Below are positions 44,300-52,018 of a stretch of 64,000 nt of DNA, piece after piece. Position 1 is the stretch's first letter; every line of letters begins with the position of its first letter. This DNA comes from Pyxidicoccus xibeiensis (GTDB lineage: Bacteria; Myxococcota; Myxococcia; Myxococcales; Myxococcaceae): contig NZ_JAJVKV010000013.1 in NCBI RefSeq assembly GCF_024198175.1, positions 248,001-312,000 on the forward strand, written 5' to 3'. The notes beneath the pieces were generated by a model. That model was not told the origin of the DNA. It saw only the letters and a list, made by a program, of their open reading frames with translations, and did not search any database. The position numbers and the translations under genes are program-made.

Positions 44300-44800
44300 T
44301 CACAGCCCCGGCAACGGGGGCAGCAGCACGATCTGCTCGATGCCCTGGTGGGCGATTTCCAGCCCCTCCACGGCCACGGCGGCGTTGAGCGCCGCGAACT
44401 CCGGGCCGCTCCACTTGACGGCCAGCCCGCCGCGGAACGTCCACGCCATGGCGGGCAGCCCCGCCTCATTCAGGGCGATGACGGCGCCGTCCCTCCGAGC
44501 GCCCAGGGAGCGCCGCAGCCCGGCCTGGTACCAGCCCCACATCGCCTGGTCCCGCACCAGCCCGCGCTTGAGGGAGATGCGGCCCCATGTGTGGCGCACG
44601 GGGAGCTGGTGCACGTAGTCGTTGAGCCCGCCCTCGGGGTGCGCGAGCACCTCCAGGTCCGCGCTCAGGCCCCGGCATTCCTGGAAGCCTCCGGCCGCCA
44701 CCAGCGGGACGAGCAGCGCCTGGGCCGGTGGCAGGTGCGCGTCCGAAGGGTCCAGGCTGACGATGAAGCGGAAGCCGCCCAGTGGCGTCTCTCCAATCAT
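44300..44800 (-). CDS. Phage tail tube-like protein, second copy (Afp5-like)
   Basis: 166 aa; ATG 44800 overlaps the second sheath stop as ATGA. The T4 gp19-type tube fold is seen in 'GGFRFIVSLDPS', 'AAGGFQECRGLSADLEVLAHPEGG', 'VRHTWGRISLKRGLVRDQAMWGWYQAGL', 'AVIALNEAGLPAMAWTFRGGLAVKWSGPEFAALNAAVAVEGLEIAHQGIEQI' (read in parts). The pattern K-R-G-x-x-x-D-x-x-x-W-x-W is shared with the other tube protein at 46373-46831. In Afp, Afp5 forms the first tube ring at the baseplate, and its position before the LysM gene matches. Confidence 0.88.
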   Translation of the reverse strand: MIGETPLGGFRFIVSLDPSDAHLPPAQALLVPLVAAGGFQECRGLSADLEVLAHPEGGLNDYVHQLPVRHTWGRISLKRGLVRDQAMWGWYQAGLRRSLGARRDGAVIALNEAGLPAMAWTFRGGLAVKWSGPEFAALNAAVAVEGLEIAHQGIEQIVLLPPLPGL

Positions 44801-46383
44801 TCGAGCACCTGCAGGCTGCCGTCCTGGGACAGCGCGATGGTGAGGTGGATGAACTCCATGGGGGTGGCGGGGGCCAGCTCCACCTCCGCCACGCAGTGGC
44901 CGGTGTCGTACGCGTCCGCGGGCTGGGTGGAGTCGTCGCAGCGCACGCGGAAGGCCTCCTCCGGCCGCGAGCCCACCAGCCCCCCGGAGCGGTACGCCTC
45001 CAGCAACACGGAGGTGAGCGCGCGGACGAAGGTCAGCCGCAGCAGCGGCGTGTGGGAGTCGAAGATGAGCGGCTCGGCCACCCGCCGCATGGCGCGCACC
45101 AGCCGGTGCACCAGCCGCCGGTGGGCGACGAAGCAGCGCTCCGACGTCGGGTGCAGCGTGCGCCCGCCCCAGACCTCCACGCCGCGTCCGGGAGAGCAGC
45201 GCAGCGCATTGAGTCCCTGGGCGTGCAGCACCGCGCGCTCCGCGTCGTCGTACTCCGTCTGGAGCGCCACGGCACCGGTGAGGGCCGCGTTGGCCGGGGT
45301 GTGCTGCGCGCCGCGCTCGCGGTCCAGCCGGCTGACGAGGCCCGCCACGTGGCCGGAAGGGGGCACTTCCCGCGTGGGGCGCAGTGCGGAGCCCCACGGG
45401 TCCGGGACTCGCACCCAGGGGTAGTAGAGCGCGGCGGCGCTGGTGGCGCGCGCGTCCAGCTCCGGGAAGCCGGTGCGGACCAGGTCCGCCAGCGCGAGCA
45501 GGTCCTGCGCGGTGGCCGCGCGCGGCGGGTCCACCAGCACGAGCCGGTCCAGCGTGGCATGGGCCTGGGCGGCCCAGCCGGCGTAGAAGCGCTGGGTCTC
45601 GTCCTCGCCCAGGTCGTCCCACGCGTCCGGAGCGAGCAGCAGGGCGGGCTCGGGCGCTTCCACCAGCGCCAGCGCGGCGCGGCGGTAGTCCTCCGCACCG
45701 GGCGCCGTCTCCTCGCCGCTGGCCAGCGTCGTCTCGAAGACGAGCAGCCGCTGCGGGGGCAGGGTGCTTCCGGGCAGCTCCGTCTCCACGGAGAGGCGGA
45801 CGTACGCGCTGCGCTCGTTCACCTGCTCCACCAGTCGTTGTGGGGCCAGTCCCAGCAGGTGCTCCACCGCCCGGCCCCGGCGCGACACCAGCAGGTCCGC
45901 CATGGGCTGGGCGGAGGGGGTGCCCCCGCGCCGCAGCGTGAGCTGCACGGTCAGCGTGTTGCCCCACAGCCCCGGGCTGGTGGCCTCTACTCGAAGCCGG
46001 GCCGCGGCCCGCGACTGCGAGGGCTCCACCGGCATGGAGCCGAAGACGCCGCGTGCCCGCGACACGTCCAGCACGGTGCTCGAGACGCTCGCGCCGCCGG
46101 CCACGCGCGCCACCCACAGCAGCTCTCCGCCGTTCTCGAAGTAGCCCCGCACCGCATGGCCGGTGGCGTCCGCGGTGGGCGCGCCGAAGGTGCGCTCGAA
46201 GCCTCTCAGCCCCTCCACCCGCACCGCGGCCGCGCCGCCGCCCGACTCCAGGGGGCCTCGCTCGGTCCGGGCGATGATTCCCGCCACGTCCGTGCGAAGC
46301 GGCGACAGCGCCGGTGCGGCCGGACGGACGGCGAAGGTCACCGCCGGCGAGCGCGGCGCCTGCTGGAGTCGGTCAGTCCGCAT
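44797..46383 (-). CDS. Contractile tail sheath protein, second copy
   Basis: 528 aa; starts 11 bp inside the first tube gene's 3' end. Sheath hallmarks: 'TDVAGIIARTERGP', 'GLRGFERTFGAPT', 'GYFENGGELLWVARVAGG', 'LVLVDPPRA', 'YYPWVRVPDPWG', 'VPPSGHVAGLVSRLDRERGAQHTPANAAL' and the C-terminal 'LNALRCSPGRGVEVWGGRTLH' and 'RRLVHRLVRAMRRVAEPLIFDSHTPLL' (in pieces). Sheath subunits polymerise around the inner tube and contract to drive it into the target. Two divergent sheaths allow different rings, as in Afp2-4. Confidence 0.93.
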   Translation of the reverse strand: MRTDRLQQAPRSPAVTFAVRPAAPALSPLRTDVAGIIARTERGPLESGGGAAAVRVEGLRGFERTFGAPTADATGHAVRGYFENGGELLWVARVAGGASVSSTVLDVSRARGVFGSMPVEPSQSRAAARLRVEATSPGLWGNTLTVQLTLRRGGTPSAQPMADLLVSRRGRAVEHLLGLAPQRLVEQVNERSAYVRLSVETELPGSTLPPQRLLVFETTLASGEETAPGAEDYRRAALALVEAPEPALLLAPDAWDDLGEDETQRFYAGWAAQAHATLDRLVLVDPPRAATAQDLLALADLVRTGFPELDARATSAAALYYPWVRVPDPWGSALRPTREVPPSGHVAGLVSRLDRERGAQHTPANAALTGAVALQTEYDDAERAVLHAQGLNALRCSPGRGVEVWGGRTLHPTSERCFVAHRRLVHRLVRAMRRVAEPLIFDSHTPLLRLTFVRALTSVLLEAYRSGGLVGSRPEEAFRVRCDDSTQPADAYDTGHCVAEVELAPATPMEFIHLTIALSQDGSLQVLE

Positions 46384-46831
46384 CGATGTACAGGCCCTCG
46401 TGCGCGATCTCGAGCGTCTCCAGGGCCACCTCGTTCTTCACGGCGCCCAGCTGCGGGCCGGTGAACTTGGTGGGCCACGCCCGGTTGAAGTTCCACCGCA
46501 TGGCCTCCTGGTGGTTCTCGTCCAGGAGGATGATGGAGCCCGAGGTGCGGACCGTCTGACCGTTGGCGCCCTGGAGGATCCAGTTCCACAGCGCCAGGTC
46601 ACCGATGATGCCGCGCTTGAGCACCAGGTTCGGGAACTTCTTCAGCCCCGGCAGCTTGCGGACGACGATGTCCTCGGCGCCGGTGCGGTAGTCGATGGGG
46701 GCAATCTCCATGTCGAGGCCGGTGACCTCGGAGAACGCTCCCTTGGACGACTTCCCGTCGTCGGAGATGCCGTTGATGATGATCTCGAAGTTGTAGACGG
46801 CATAGGGGTCTGGGCGTACGGCGGGCGGCAT
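46373..46831 (-). CDS. Phage tail tube protein, main inner tube (Afp1-like)
   Basis: 152 aa, the standard length for T4 gp19-like tube proteins. Typical sequence: 'PYAVYNFEIIINGI', 'GAFSEVTGLDMEIAPIDYRTG', 'VRKLPGLKKFPNLVLKRGII', 'DLALWNWILQG', 'IILLDENHQEAMRWNFNRAWPTKFTGPQL' (in pieces), 'ALETLEIAHEGL'. It forms the hollow hexameric inner tube that carries the payload. It precedes the second sheath gene, which it overlaps by 11 bp. Confidence 0.95.
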   Translation of the reverse strand: MPPAVRPDPYAVYNFEIIINGISDDGKSSKGAFSEVTGLDMEIAPIDYRTGAEDIVVRKLPGLKKFPNLVLKRGIIGDLALWNWILQGANGQTVRTSGSIILLDENHQEAMRWNFNRAWPTKFTGPQLGAVKNEVALETLEIAHEGLYIDAD

Positions 46832-46882
46832 GTGTTCCTCCTGGGGCGGCGCGTGGCCACCCGCTCGGGCTCAAGTGGGCTT

Positions 46883-49216
46883 TCAGGACTTCTGGTCGAG
46901 CGTCTTCTGCTGGATGCGGAAGATGACGAACTCGGCCGGCTTCACCGGGGCGATGCCCACCAGGCAGAGCAGGCGCCCGTTGTCGATGTCGTCCTGGGTC
47001 ATCGTCGTGCGGTCGCACTTGACGAAGTACGCCTCGTTGCGCGTCTCGCCCTGGAGCATTCCCTCGCGCCAGAGCCGGTCCAGGAACTGGGTGATGGTGG
47101 CTCGAACGCGGGCCCAGAGCTTCTCGTCGTTGGGCTCGAAGACGACCCACTGGGTGCCCTCGTCGATGGACTCCTCGACGAAGATGAAGAGGCGCCGGAC
47201 GTTGACGTACTTCCAGGCTCCGTCCGAGGACAGCGTGCGGGCGCCCCACACGCGCAGGCCGCGGCCGGGGAAGGAGCGCAGCGCATTGACGCCGCGGGGG
47301 TTGAGCAGGTCCTGCTCCCGCTTCGTGATGTCGATTTCGAAGCCGGAGATGCCGCGCACCACCTCGTTGGCGGGAGCCTTGTGCACGCCGCGCTCCACGT
47401 CCGTGCGGGCGTAGATGCCGGCGACGTGTCCGGAGGGCGGCAGCAGCACGTCGCGCCGGGCGGCGAAGTCCCGGCCCATGAGCCACGGGTAGTAGAGCGC
47501 GCCGTACTTCGTGTCCACGGGGCCCTTGAGCGTCTCCGGGTCCACCCGCACCTTGACGTCCAGCAGCTTCGCGGGCGGCGGGTCGACGATGGCGAAGCGG
47601 TCCTTCAGGCTCTCGCAGTGGGTGATGAGGGCGCCGCGCACGTCGCGGGCCCAGATGCCGGGGGCCATGCAGAGGCTGATCTCGTCGATGTCCTCCAGCG
47701 CGGCGATGCCGCTGCGCTGGCCGGGCCCCAGGTCCCTGCCCACGAAGTCATCGGGCACGAGCTGGTCCAGGCGGTCGTCACCCTCGCCCAGCGGAGCCCA
47801 GGCCCCGTTGAGCGCGGCGGGGAAGGTGCCCAGCGAGGGCTGCGCGGCCTCCCAGTCCTTGTCCGCGGCCACGCGCACCAGGCGCGAGTCCTGGTTGATG
47901 CGGGTGACGAGATGGCTGGGGGAGCCGTCGTTCTTGAGCCGCAGGTTGTCGAACAGCTCGGTGGTGGCGGGCTGGTCCGGGTCCGGCTGGTAGCTCACCT
48001 CGACGCGCGCCTCGATGAGGCGGGCCACGTCCACGTCCGTGAGGGTGCCCGCCGGCAGCGCGGGCTCCACCGTGACCTGGCTGCCCACGCGGGATTCCAC
48101 CTGCACGACGTGGCGGTCCTTGCCGTCGTCCACCTCCAGCAGGGCGCCCTCGTAAAGGCGCGAGGCGTTGGCCACGTTCAGCACCTTGGGCGCCGCCGGG
48201 TCCACCGCCATGCGCAGGCGCCGCACCGCCGTGCCCGCGGCGAGCGCGTCCCTGGCGGCGGGGGTGATGGTGAAGGTGTCGCCCGCCGCGTTCGACAGCT
48301 TGTAGGCGCGGCCCTGGATGAGGACCTTGTCGTTGTTGGCGAAGCCCGCGGGCACCTTGAGCTTGAGCTGGGTGGCATCCTTCGCCACGGCGTCCACCAG
48401 CTCCGTGTTGGCGGCCGGAGCACCCGCGCCGCCCGGGAAGGGCAGCAGCGCGAGGCTGGTGGCCACGGAGGCCCTGACGCGCACGGCCAGCGCATTGCCC
48501 CAGTCGCCCACGGCGAACGCGCGGAAGGTGAGCGAGGGCTTGTCGATGAAGACGTTCGTCCCGTTGGGCGCGCCCGGTGGCTCCTGCACGGCGAGCACCC
48601 AGCCGCCCGGGGCCACGTCGCCGTCCAGCCCCTTGTCCAGCTTCACGGTGGCCGCGGCGGCGTCATGGGACTCCACCGTGAAGGGGCCTTGCGGCGCCCC
48701 GGCGCCATCCGTGCGCACCAGCAGCACCTTGGCGCCCGTGGAGATGCCGGTGAGCTGCGAGACGCGCGCGAGCTCGATGTCCTGGTCGCCCTTCTTGGAC
48801 GCCGTGCGCAGGTCCAGGTAGAGGCCCTGCTTGAGCACGGCGGAGGACGCCTGGGCGCCTTCCTTCACGCTGGGGTCCGCGGGGGGAGGGCCCGAGGCCA
48901 CCACGCGCTTGACGTAGAGCCGCTGCCCGCCGTTGTCGAAGAAGCCCTTCACGGCCAGGGGGAAGCGCCAGAAGTGGCCGCCCGCCTCCATGTCCTCCCA
49001 GCGCTGGATGACGCTCGGGTCCCTGGGTTCGGGGAGCAGCCCGCCGAAGGTGCGCTGGAACTCGGCGAAGCTGGTGACCAGGACGGGACGCCCATCGCTG
49101 GGCCCCATCGCGGTCACCCCCACGGCGCCAGCGGTGCTGGTGGAGACGCCCTCGATGGGCTTGGGACCTGCGTCGACCTCTTCGACGTAGACACCCGGGC
49201 TCAGGTATTCAGGCAT
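46883..49216 (-). CDS. Contractile tail sheath protein, first copy (unusually long)
   Basis: 777 aa, compared with about 350-530 for most eCIS sheaths. N-terminal 'MPEYLSPGVYVEEVDAGPKPIEGVSTS' (in parts) and 'FFDNGGQRLYVKRV' are classical. The C-terminal sheath core has 'GALYYPWLMGRDFAARRD', 'PPSGHVAGIYARTDVERG', 'KAPANEVVRGISGFE', 'LNPRGVNALRSFPGRGLRVWGARTL' and 'RRLFIFVEESIDEGTQWVVFEPN' (in parts). Residues about 140-460 are an inserted, beta-rich, surface-type region not found in minimal sheaths. GAGGAAACCG precedes the ATG. Confidence 0.94.
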   Translation of the reverse strand: MPEYLSPGVYVEEVDAGPKPIEGVSTSTAGAVGVTAMGPSDGRPVLVTSFAEFQRTFGGLLPEPRDPSVIQRWEDMEAGGHFWRFPLAVKGFFDNGGQRLYVKRVVASGPPPADPSVKEGAQASSAVLKQGLYLDLRTASKKGDQDIELARVSQLTGISTGAKVLLVRTDGAGAPQGPFTVESHDAAAATVKLDKGLDGDVAPGGWVLAVQEPPGAPNGTNVFIDKPSLTFRAFAVGDWGNALAVRVRASVATSLALLPFPGGAGAPAANTELVDAVAKDATQLKLKVPAGFANNDKVLIQGRAYKLSNAAGDTFTITPAARDALAAGTAVRRLRMAVDPAAPKVLNVANASRLYEGALLEVDDGKDRHVVQVESRVGSQVTVEPALPAGTLTDVDVARLIEARVEVSYQPDPDQPATTELFDNLRLKNDGSPSHLVTRINQDSRLVRVAADKDWEAAQPSLGTFPAALNGAWAPLGEGDDRLDQLVPDDFVGRDLGPGQRSGIAALEDIDEISLCMAPGIWARDVRGALITHCESLKDRFAIVDPPPAKLLDVKVRVDPETLKGPVDTKYGALYYPWLMGRDFAARRDVLLPPSGHVAGIYARTDVERGVHKAPANEVVRGISGFEIDITKREQDLLNPRGVNALRSFPGRGLRVWGARTLSSDGAWKYVNVRRLFIFVEESIDEGTQWVVFEPNDEKLWARVRATITQFLDRLWREGMLQGETRNEAYFVKCDRTTMTQDDIDNGRLLCLVGIAPVKPAEFVIFRIQQKTLDQKS

Positions 49217-49232
49217 GCGGTTTCCTCGTGCG

Positions 49233-49916
49233 TCAGCGGAGGGTGAAGGTCACGGCGGAGGTGAGCGACTGGGGCAGGGTGATGGTGGCGATGTCCGCGC
49301 GGCCCTGGCGGTCACTCACGTGGATGGAAGCGGTACCGGGGCTGGCCTGGCGCAGCGGTAGCGCGAAGGCGCCCTTTGCATCCGTGAGCACCCGCTCGCG
49401 TGGGCCATGGCCCAGCAGGGCGTCGCGCACCGGCCGGTGCTGCGCGTCCTCCACCGTGCCCCGGAGTACCGGGATGCGGGGCTCGAAGGGGTAGGCCACG
49501 GACGGGTAGAGCAACAGCCTCAGCGGCGCGGCTGGCGGCGGGGGCGGGCCGCGGTCGTCGTACGGTTGGATTTGCAGCGGCTCGTCGTCGCGGCTCTCGC
49601 GGAAGGCGGGCACGTACAGCTCGGTGTCCACGGTGAGGCGGTAGCGCACGGGCGCGACGCCCTGCGCGAAGCGGCGGTGCTCCAGCCCCGACCACGCGAG
49701 GATGCCCGAGGGAGTGGACACCGGGGGCGTGCGGACGCGCTGCCAGGTGCCGGCGGGGCCCTCGCGCTCCAGCACCAGCCGCGGAGCGGCCAGCGGCGGT
49801 CCGTGGGTGTGGTGGTCCCACGGCTGCACGGCGAGCGAGATGGGGCTCCAGTCAGGAGACTCGGCGCCAGGCGTCCAGCGGATGCGGGAGAGGCGGGGAC
49901 GGGAAGCGGGGCTCAT
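49233..49916 (-). CDS. eCIS protein with carboxypeptidase-regulatory-like (Ig-type) domain
   Basis: 227 aa; ATG 49916 overlaps the DUF4255 gene as ATGA. The N-terminal 130 residues contain 'RLVLEREGPAGTWQRV' and 'VRYRLTVDTELYVPAF'. Residues about 140-227 are a CarboxypepD_reg-like beta sandwich: 'RIPVLRGTVEDAQHRPVRDALLGH', 'VLTDAKGAFALPLRQASPGTASIHVSDRQGRADIATITL' (in parts). Proteins of this type sit between the cap and sheath genes in several eCIS loci and may bind the sheath or cap. No signal peptide. Confidence 0.75.
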   Translation of the reverse strand: MSPASRPRLSRIRWTPGAESPDWSPISLAVQPWDHHTHGPPLAAPRLVLEREGPAGTWQRVRTPPVSTPSGILAWSGLEHRRFAQGVAPVRYRLTVDTELYVPAFRESRDDEPLQIQPYDDRGPPPPPAAPLRLLLYPSVAYPFEPRIPVLRGTVEDAQHRPVRDALLGHGPRERVLTDAKGAFALPLRQASPGTASIHVSDRQGRADIATITLPQSLTSAVTFTLR

Positions 49917-50491
49917 GCATCCACCTCCGGCCGTGGCTGCAGCGAACCCACGCCCCGCGAGCGTACGGTGGAGCGCTGCTGCTCGACCCGCGAGGCGATG
50001 CGCACCACCCGGACCTCGTAGAACAGCGACAGGCGGTAGGGACGGGTGAGGCTGTTCCAGACGCGGAACTGGTCCTCGAGGTTGACGGGCACCATGGCCA
50101 GGTGGAGGGCTTCGTTGCCGGCGTTCAACGAGCCACGCAGCGCGGGGCCGGTGACGATGGCGTTGTCGTGGAGCGACTGCATCGCCTGGCCGAGGATTCG
50201 CTGGTTGTCCTCCTGCTTCGTCGCCCAGGGCGTCAGCATGTAGTGGACGGCCAGCGCCAGGGGAGGCCGCTGGAGGGTGGCCTTCGTGCCGGTGGTGCGC
50301 ACGTCGGCCGGGCGGTTGCGCGTGTGTCCGTCCTCGCGGATCTGGAACAGGAACATCGTGAGCAGGTTCGCCGTCGCCGGCGCCGCCTGCAGGTCATCCA
50401 GCCGTACCTTCGTGCCGAGGTTGGAGAGGCCCTCGGTCAGCAGGTCGACGAGTGTCTGGGATACGTCGGCAATCGCTGTGAAGTCAGCCAC
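49913..50491 (-). CDS. DUF4255 protein (Afp16-like tube terminator/cap)
   Basis: 192 aa from GTG 50491, chosen because the family starts 'M-A-D-F-x-A-I-A-D-V-S-x-T-L' and here reads V-ADFTAIADVSQTLVDLL; an ATG at 50506 adds only five residues. Further family features: 'NLLTMFLFQIREDGHTRNRP', 'PPLALAVHYMLTPWATKQEDNQRILGQAMQSL' and 'LHLAMVPVNLEDQFRVWNSLTRPYRLSLFYEVRVVRI' (in parts). DUF4255/Afp16 proteins cap the distal end of the tube and fix its length. First gene of the operon, about 40 nt downstream of the predicted start of transcription. Confidence 0.92.
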   Translation of the reverse strand: MADFTAIADVSQTLVDLLTEGLSNLGTKVRLDDLQAAPATANLLTMFLFQIREDGHTRNRPADVRTTGTKATLQRPPLALAVHYMLTPWATKQEDNQRILGQAMQSLHDNAIVTGPALRGSLNAGNEALHLAMVPVNLEDQFRVWNSLTRPYRLSLFYEVRVVRIASRVEQQRSTVRSRGVGSLQPRPEVDA

Positions 50492-50542
50492 TCGTTCCCC
50501 CGGCATGCCGGCCCCGCCTGTCCGCTGGCCGACGCTCCCTTG

Positions 50543-50558
50543 AGCAACCGCCGTACCA
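50543..50558 (-). promoter_or_regulatory. Sigma54 (-24/-12) promoter of the eCIS operon
   Basis: On the minus strand the sequence TGGTACGGCGGTTGCT fits the sigma54 consensus TGGCACG-N4-TTGCW with one permitted change (C to T). The GG (50557-50556) and GC (50545-50544) are 12 positions apart as required, and a pyrimidine precedes TGG. Transcription would begin near 50532, giving an untranslated leader of about 40 nt before the GTG at 50491. Confidence 0.85.
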
Positions 50559-50654
50559 GGAGCGAAGAGGCGGGGAGCTGAAAGGAATTCGAGGGTTTGC
50601 GCTCGGCGCCGGGGGCGTCATGCCTGGGAAGGGGATGGAGAAATCGATCCACCT

Positions 50655-50688
50655 GACAAAGACAAACCCCCGGAATCCCATCCGGGGG
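50655..50688 (-). terminator. Hairpin terminator after the sigma54 activator gene
   Basis: CCCCCGGA (50667-50674) pairs perfectly with TCCGGGGG (50681-50688) around a 6-nt loop. On the minus strand the stem is followed by TTTGTCTTTGTC. On the plus strand a T5 run lies 8 bases beyond. It separates the activator transcript from the eCIS promoter 100 bp on. Confidence 0.8.
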
Positions 50689-50778
50689 GTGGATGTTTTT
50701 GTCCATCAATGGCTATTCACACACCTTCGCGGTGCGCGCGGTGCGCGCGGGCGTCATTGCGCGGGTGGAGGTGGGGCG

Positions 50779-51795
50779 TCAGCCTGGAGAGGCGGTGAGG
50801 CCGTAGCGGCGCATCAGCGCGAAGAAGGCCCGGCGGTGCTTGCCGCTGGCGCGGGCCGCGGCGGCGATGTTCCCGCCGTGCTCGTGCAGCTTCTCCTCGA
50901 TGTAGGCACGCTCGAAGGCGCTCACGAGCCGCTTCTTCGCGGCCTTCAATGGCTCGTGGGCGAAGCTGGGGGCCGGCTCCTCCTCGACGGGCTCGGGGAG
51001 TGGCGCGAGCGCGGGGATGGAGACGTCCCGGACCGGCTCGGCCAGCTCGTGGAGGAGGGGCAGTTGCTCCACGTCCACGGTGGCGCCGGGATAGGTGCAC
51101 AGCACGTAGCGGGCGCAGTTCTCCAGCTCCCGGACGTTGCCCGGCCAGTCATACGCCAGCAGATGCTCCCGGGCCCGTGCGGTGAAGCGCACGGGGGCCT
51201 TGCCGTACTCGGCCGAGTACTTCTGGAGGAAGTGGTCGAAGAGGGTGGGGATGTCCTCGCGCCGCTCCTTCAGCGAAGGGACGCGCAGGGGGAGCACGCG
51301 CAGGCGGAAGAAGAGGTCGGCGCGGAAGCGCCCGGCCTGGACCTCCGTCAGGAGGTTCGCGTTGGTGGCGGCGATGATGCGCACGTCCGCCCGCCGTGGA
51401 CGTGCATCCCCCAGCGGCCGGTACTCCTTCTGCTGGATGAGCCTGAGCAGCTTCACCTGGTTGGACGGGTGCATCGCGTCGATCTCGTCCAGGAAGAGCG
51501 TGCCGTGCTCCGCCTCGGCCACCAGCCCGGTGGAGTGTCCGCGGGCGCCCGTGAAGGCACCTCCGACATGGCCGAACAGCTCGTTCTCGAAGAGCTCGAG
51601 CGGGAGGGCGCCGCAGTTGACCGGCACCAGCGGGTAGCGGGCGCGGGCACTCTGTTCATGGATGAGCCGCGCGTACAGCTCCTTGCCCACGCCGCTCGGG
51701 CCCATGATGAGCACCTCGGCGTCGGTCGAAGCGGTTGCGCTCGCCAGCTCGATGAGCCGGTGGTGCGTGGCACTGCTGCCGATGACGACAGTCAC
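50779..51795 (-). CDS. Sigma54-dependent transcriptional activator (EBP) without sensor domain
   Basis: 338 aa from GTG 51795 after GGGGGAGA. The AAA+ domain starts almost at residue 5: Walker A 'GPSGVGKE' (32-39), the sigma54-contacting GAFTGA loop at residues 79-84, Walker B 'GTLFLDEID' (98-106), 'RADLFFRLRVLPLRVPSLKERR' and 'YDWPGNVRELENCARY'. The C-terminal HTH is Fis-type ('FERAYIEEKLHEHGGNIAAAARASGKHRRAFFALMRRYGL' in parts). There is no receiver, GAF, FHA or PAS domain, so its activity is probably set by its own expression or by a partner protein. It is immediately upstream of the eCIS operon, same strand, and is the obvious activator for the promoter at 50543-50558. Confidence 0.93.
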   Translation of the reverse strand: MTVVIGSSATHHRLIELASATASTDAEVLIMGPSGVGKELYARLIHEQSARARYPLVPVNCGALPLELFENELFGHVGGAFTGARGHSTGLVAEAEHGTLFLDEIDAMHPSNQVKLLRLIQQKEYRPLGDARPRRADVRIIAATNANLLTEVQAGRFRADLFFRLRVLPLRVPSLKERREDIPTLFDHFLQKYSAEYGKAPVRFTARAREHLLAYDWPGNVRELENCARYVLCTYPGATVDVEQLPLLHELAEPVRDVSIPALAPLPEPVEEEPAPSFAHEPLKAAKKRLVSAFERAYIEEKLHEHGGNIAAAARASGKHRRAFFALMRRYGLTASPG

Positions 51796-51873
51796 CCTGG
51801 TCTCCCCCCGCTACTTCAGAAGACAGACGATTCCGTGAGGAACCTTGCAATCCTAGCAATAACCGATCTGCAG

Positions 51874-51901
51874 GAACTCTGACGTCACACGGTGTGAGTT
51901 C
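51874..51901. promoter_or_regulatory. Palindromic operator candidate upstream of the activator gene
   Basis: A perfect 13-bp palindrome, TCACACGGTGTGA (51885-51897), lies inside a wider inverted repeat, GAACT (51874-51878) with AGTTC (51897-51901). It sits 79-106 bp upstream of the activator's GTG and about 120 bp before the plus-strand hydrolase gene, in an AT-richer divergent region. A dimeric regulator of either gene could bind here. Confidence 0.45.
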
Positions 51902-52018
51902 TTACATCCCAAAAGTGCGTGTGTGTGTTTGTGATCCTGTCTTCCAGGGCAGGGTCCTGGAGGGGCGGCCCGCCGGAGAGAGGCCACGGCGACCGTCAGG
52001 CGGTTAATGTGGAGTGTC

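Noticed and set aside
20204..50491. Prophage or T6SS
   Set aside because: No head, portal, terminase, integrase, holin or lysin genes; no TssJ, TssL, TssM or ClpV; the ATPase is the Afp15 type and a DUF4255 cap gene is present.
50437..50709. 90-aa minus-strand ORF across the eCIS promoter
   Set aside because: It runs through the activator's terminator, the sigma54 promoter and into the first eCIS gene in another frame, with no ribosome site or family resemblance.
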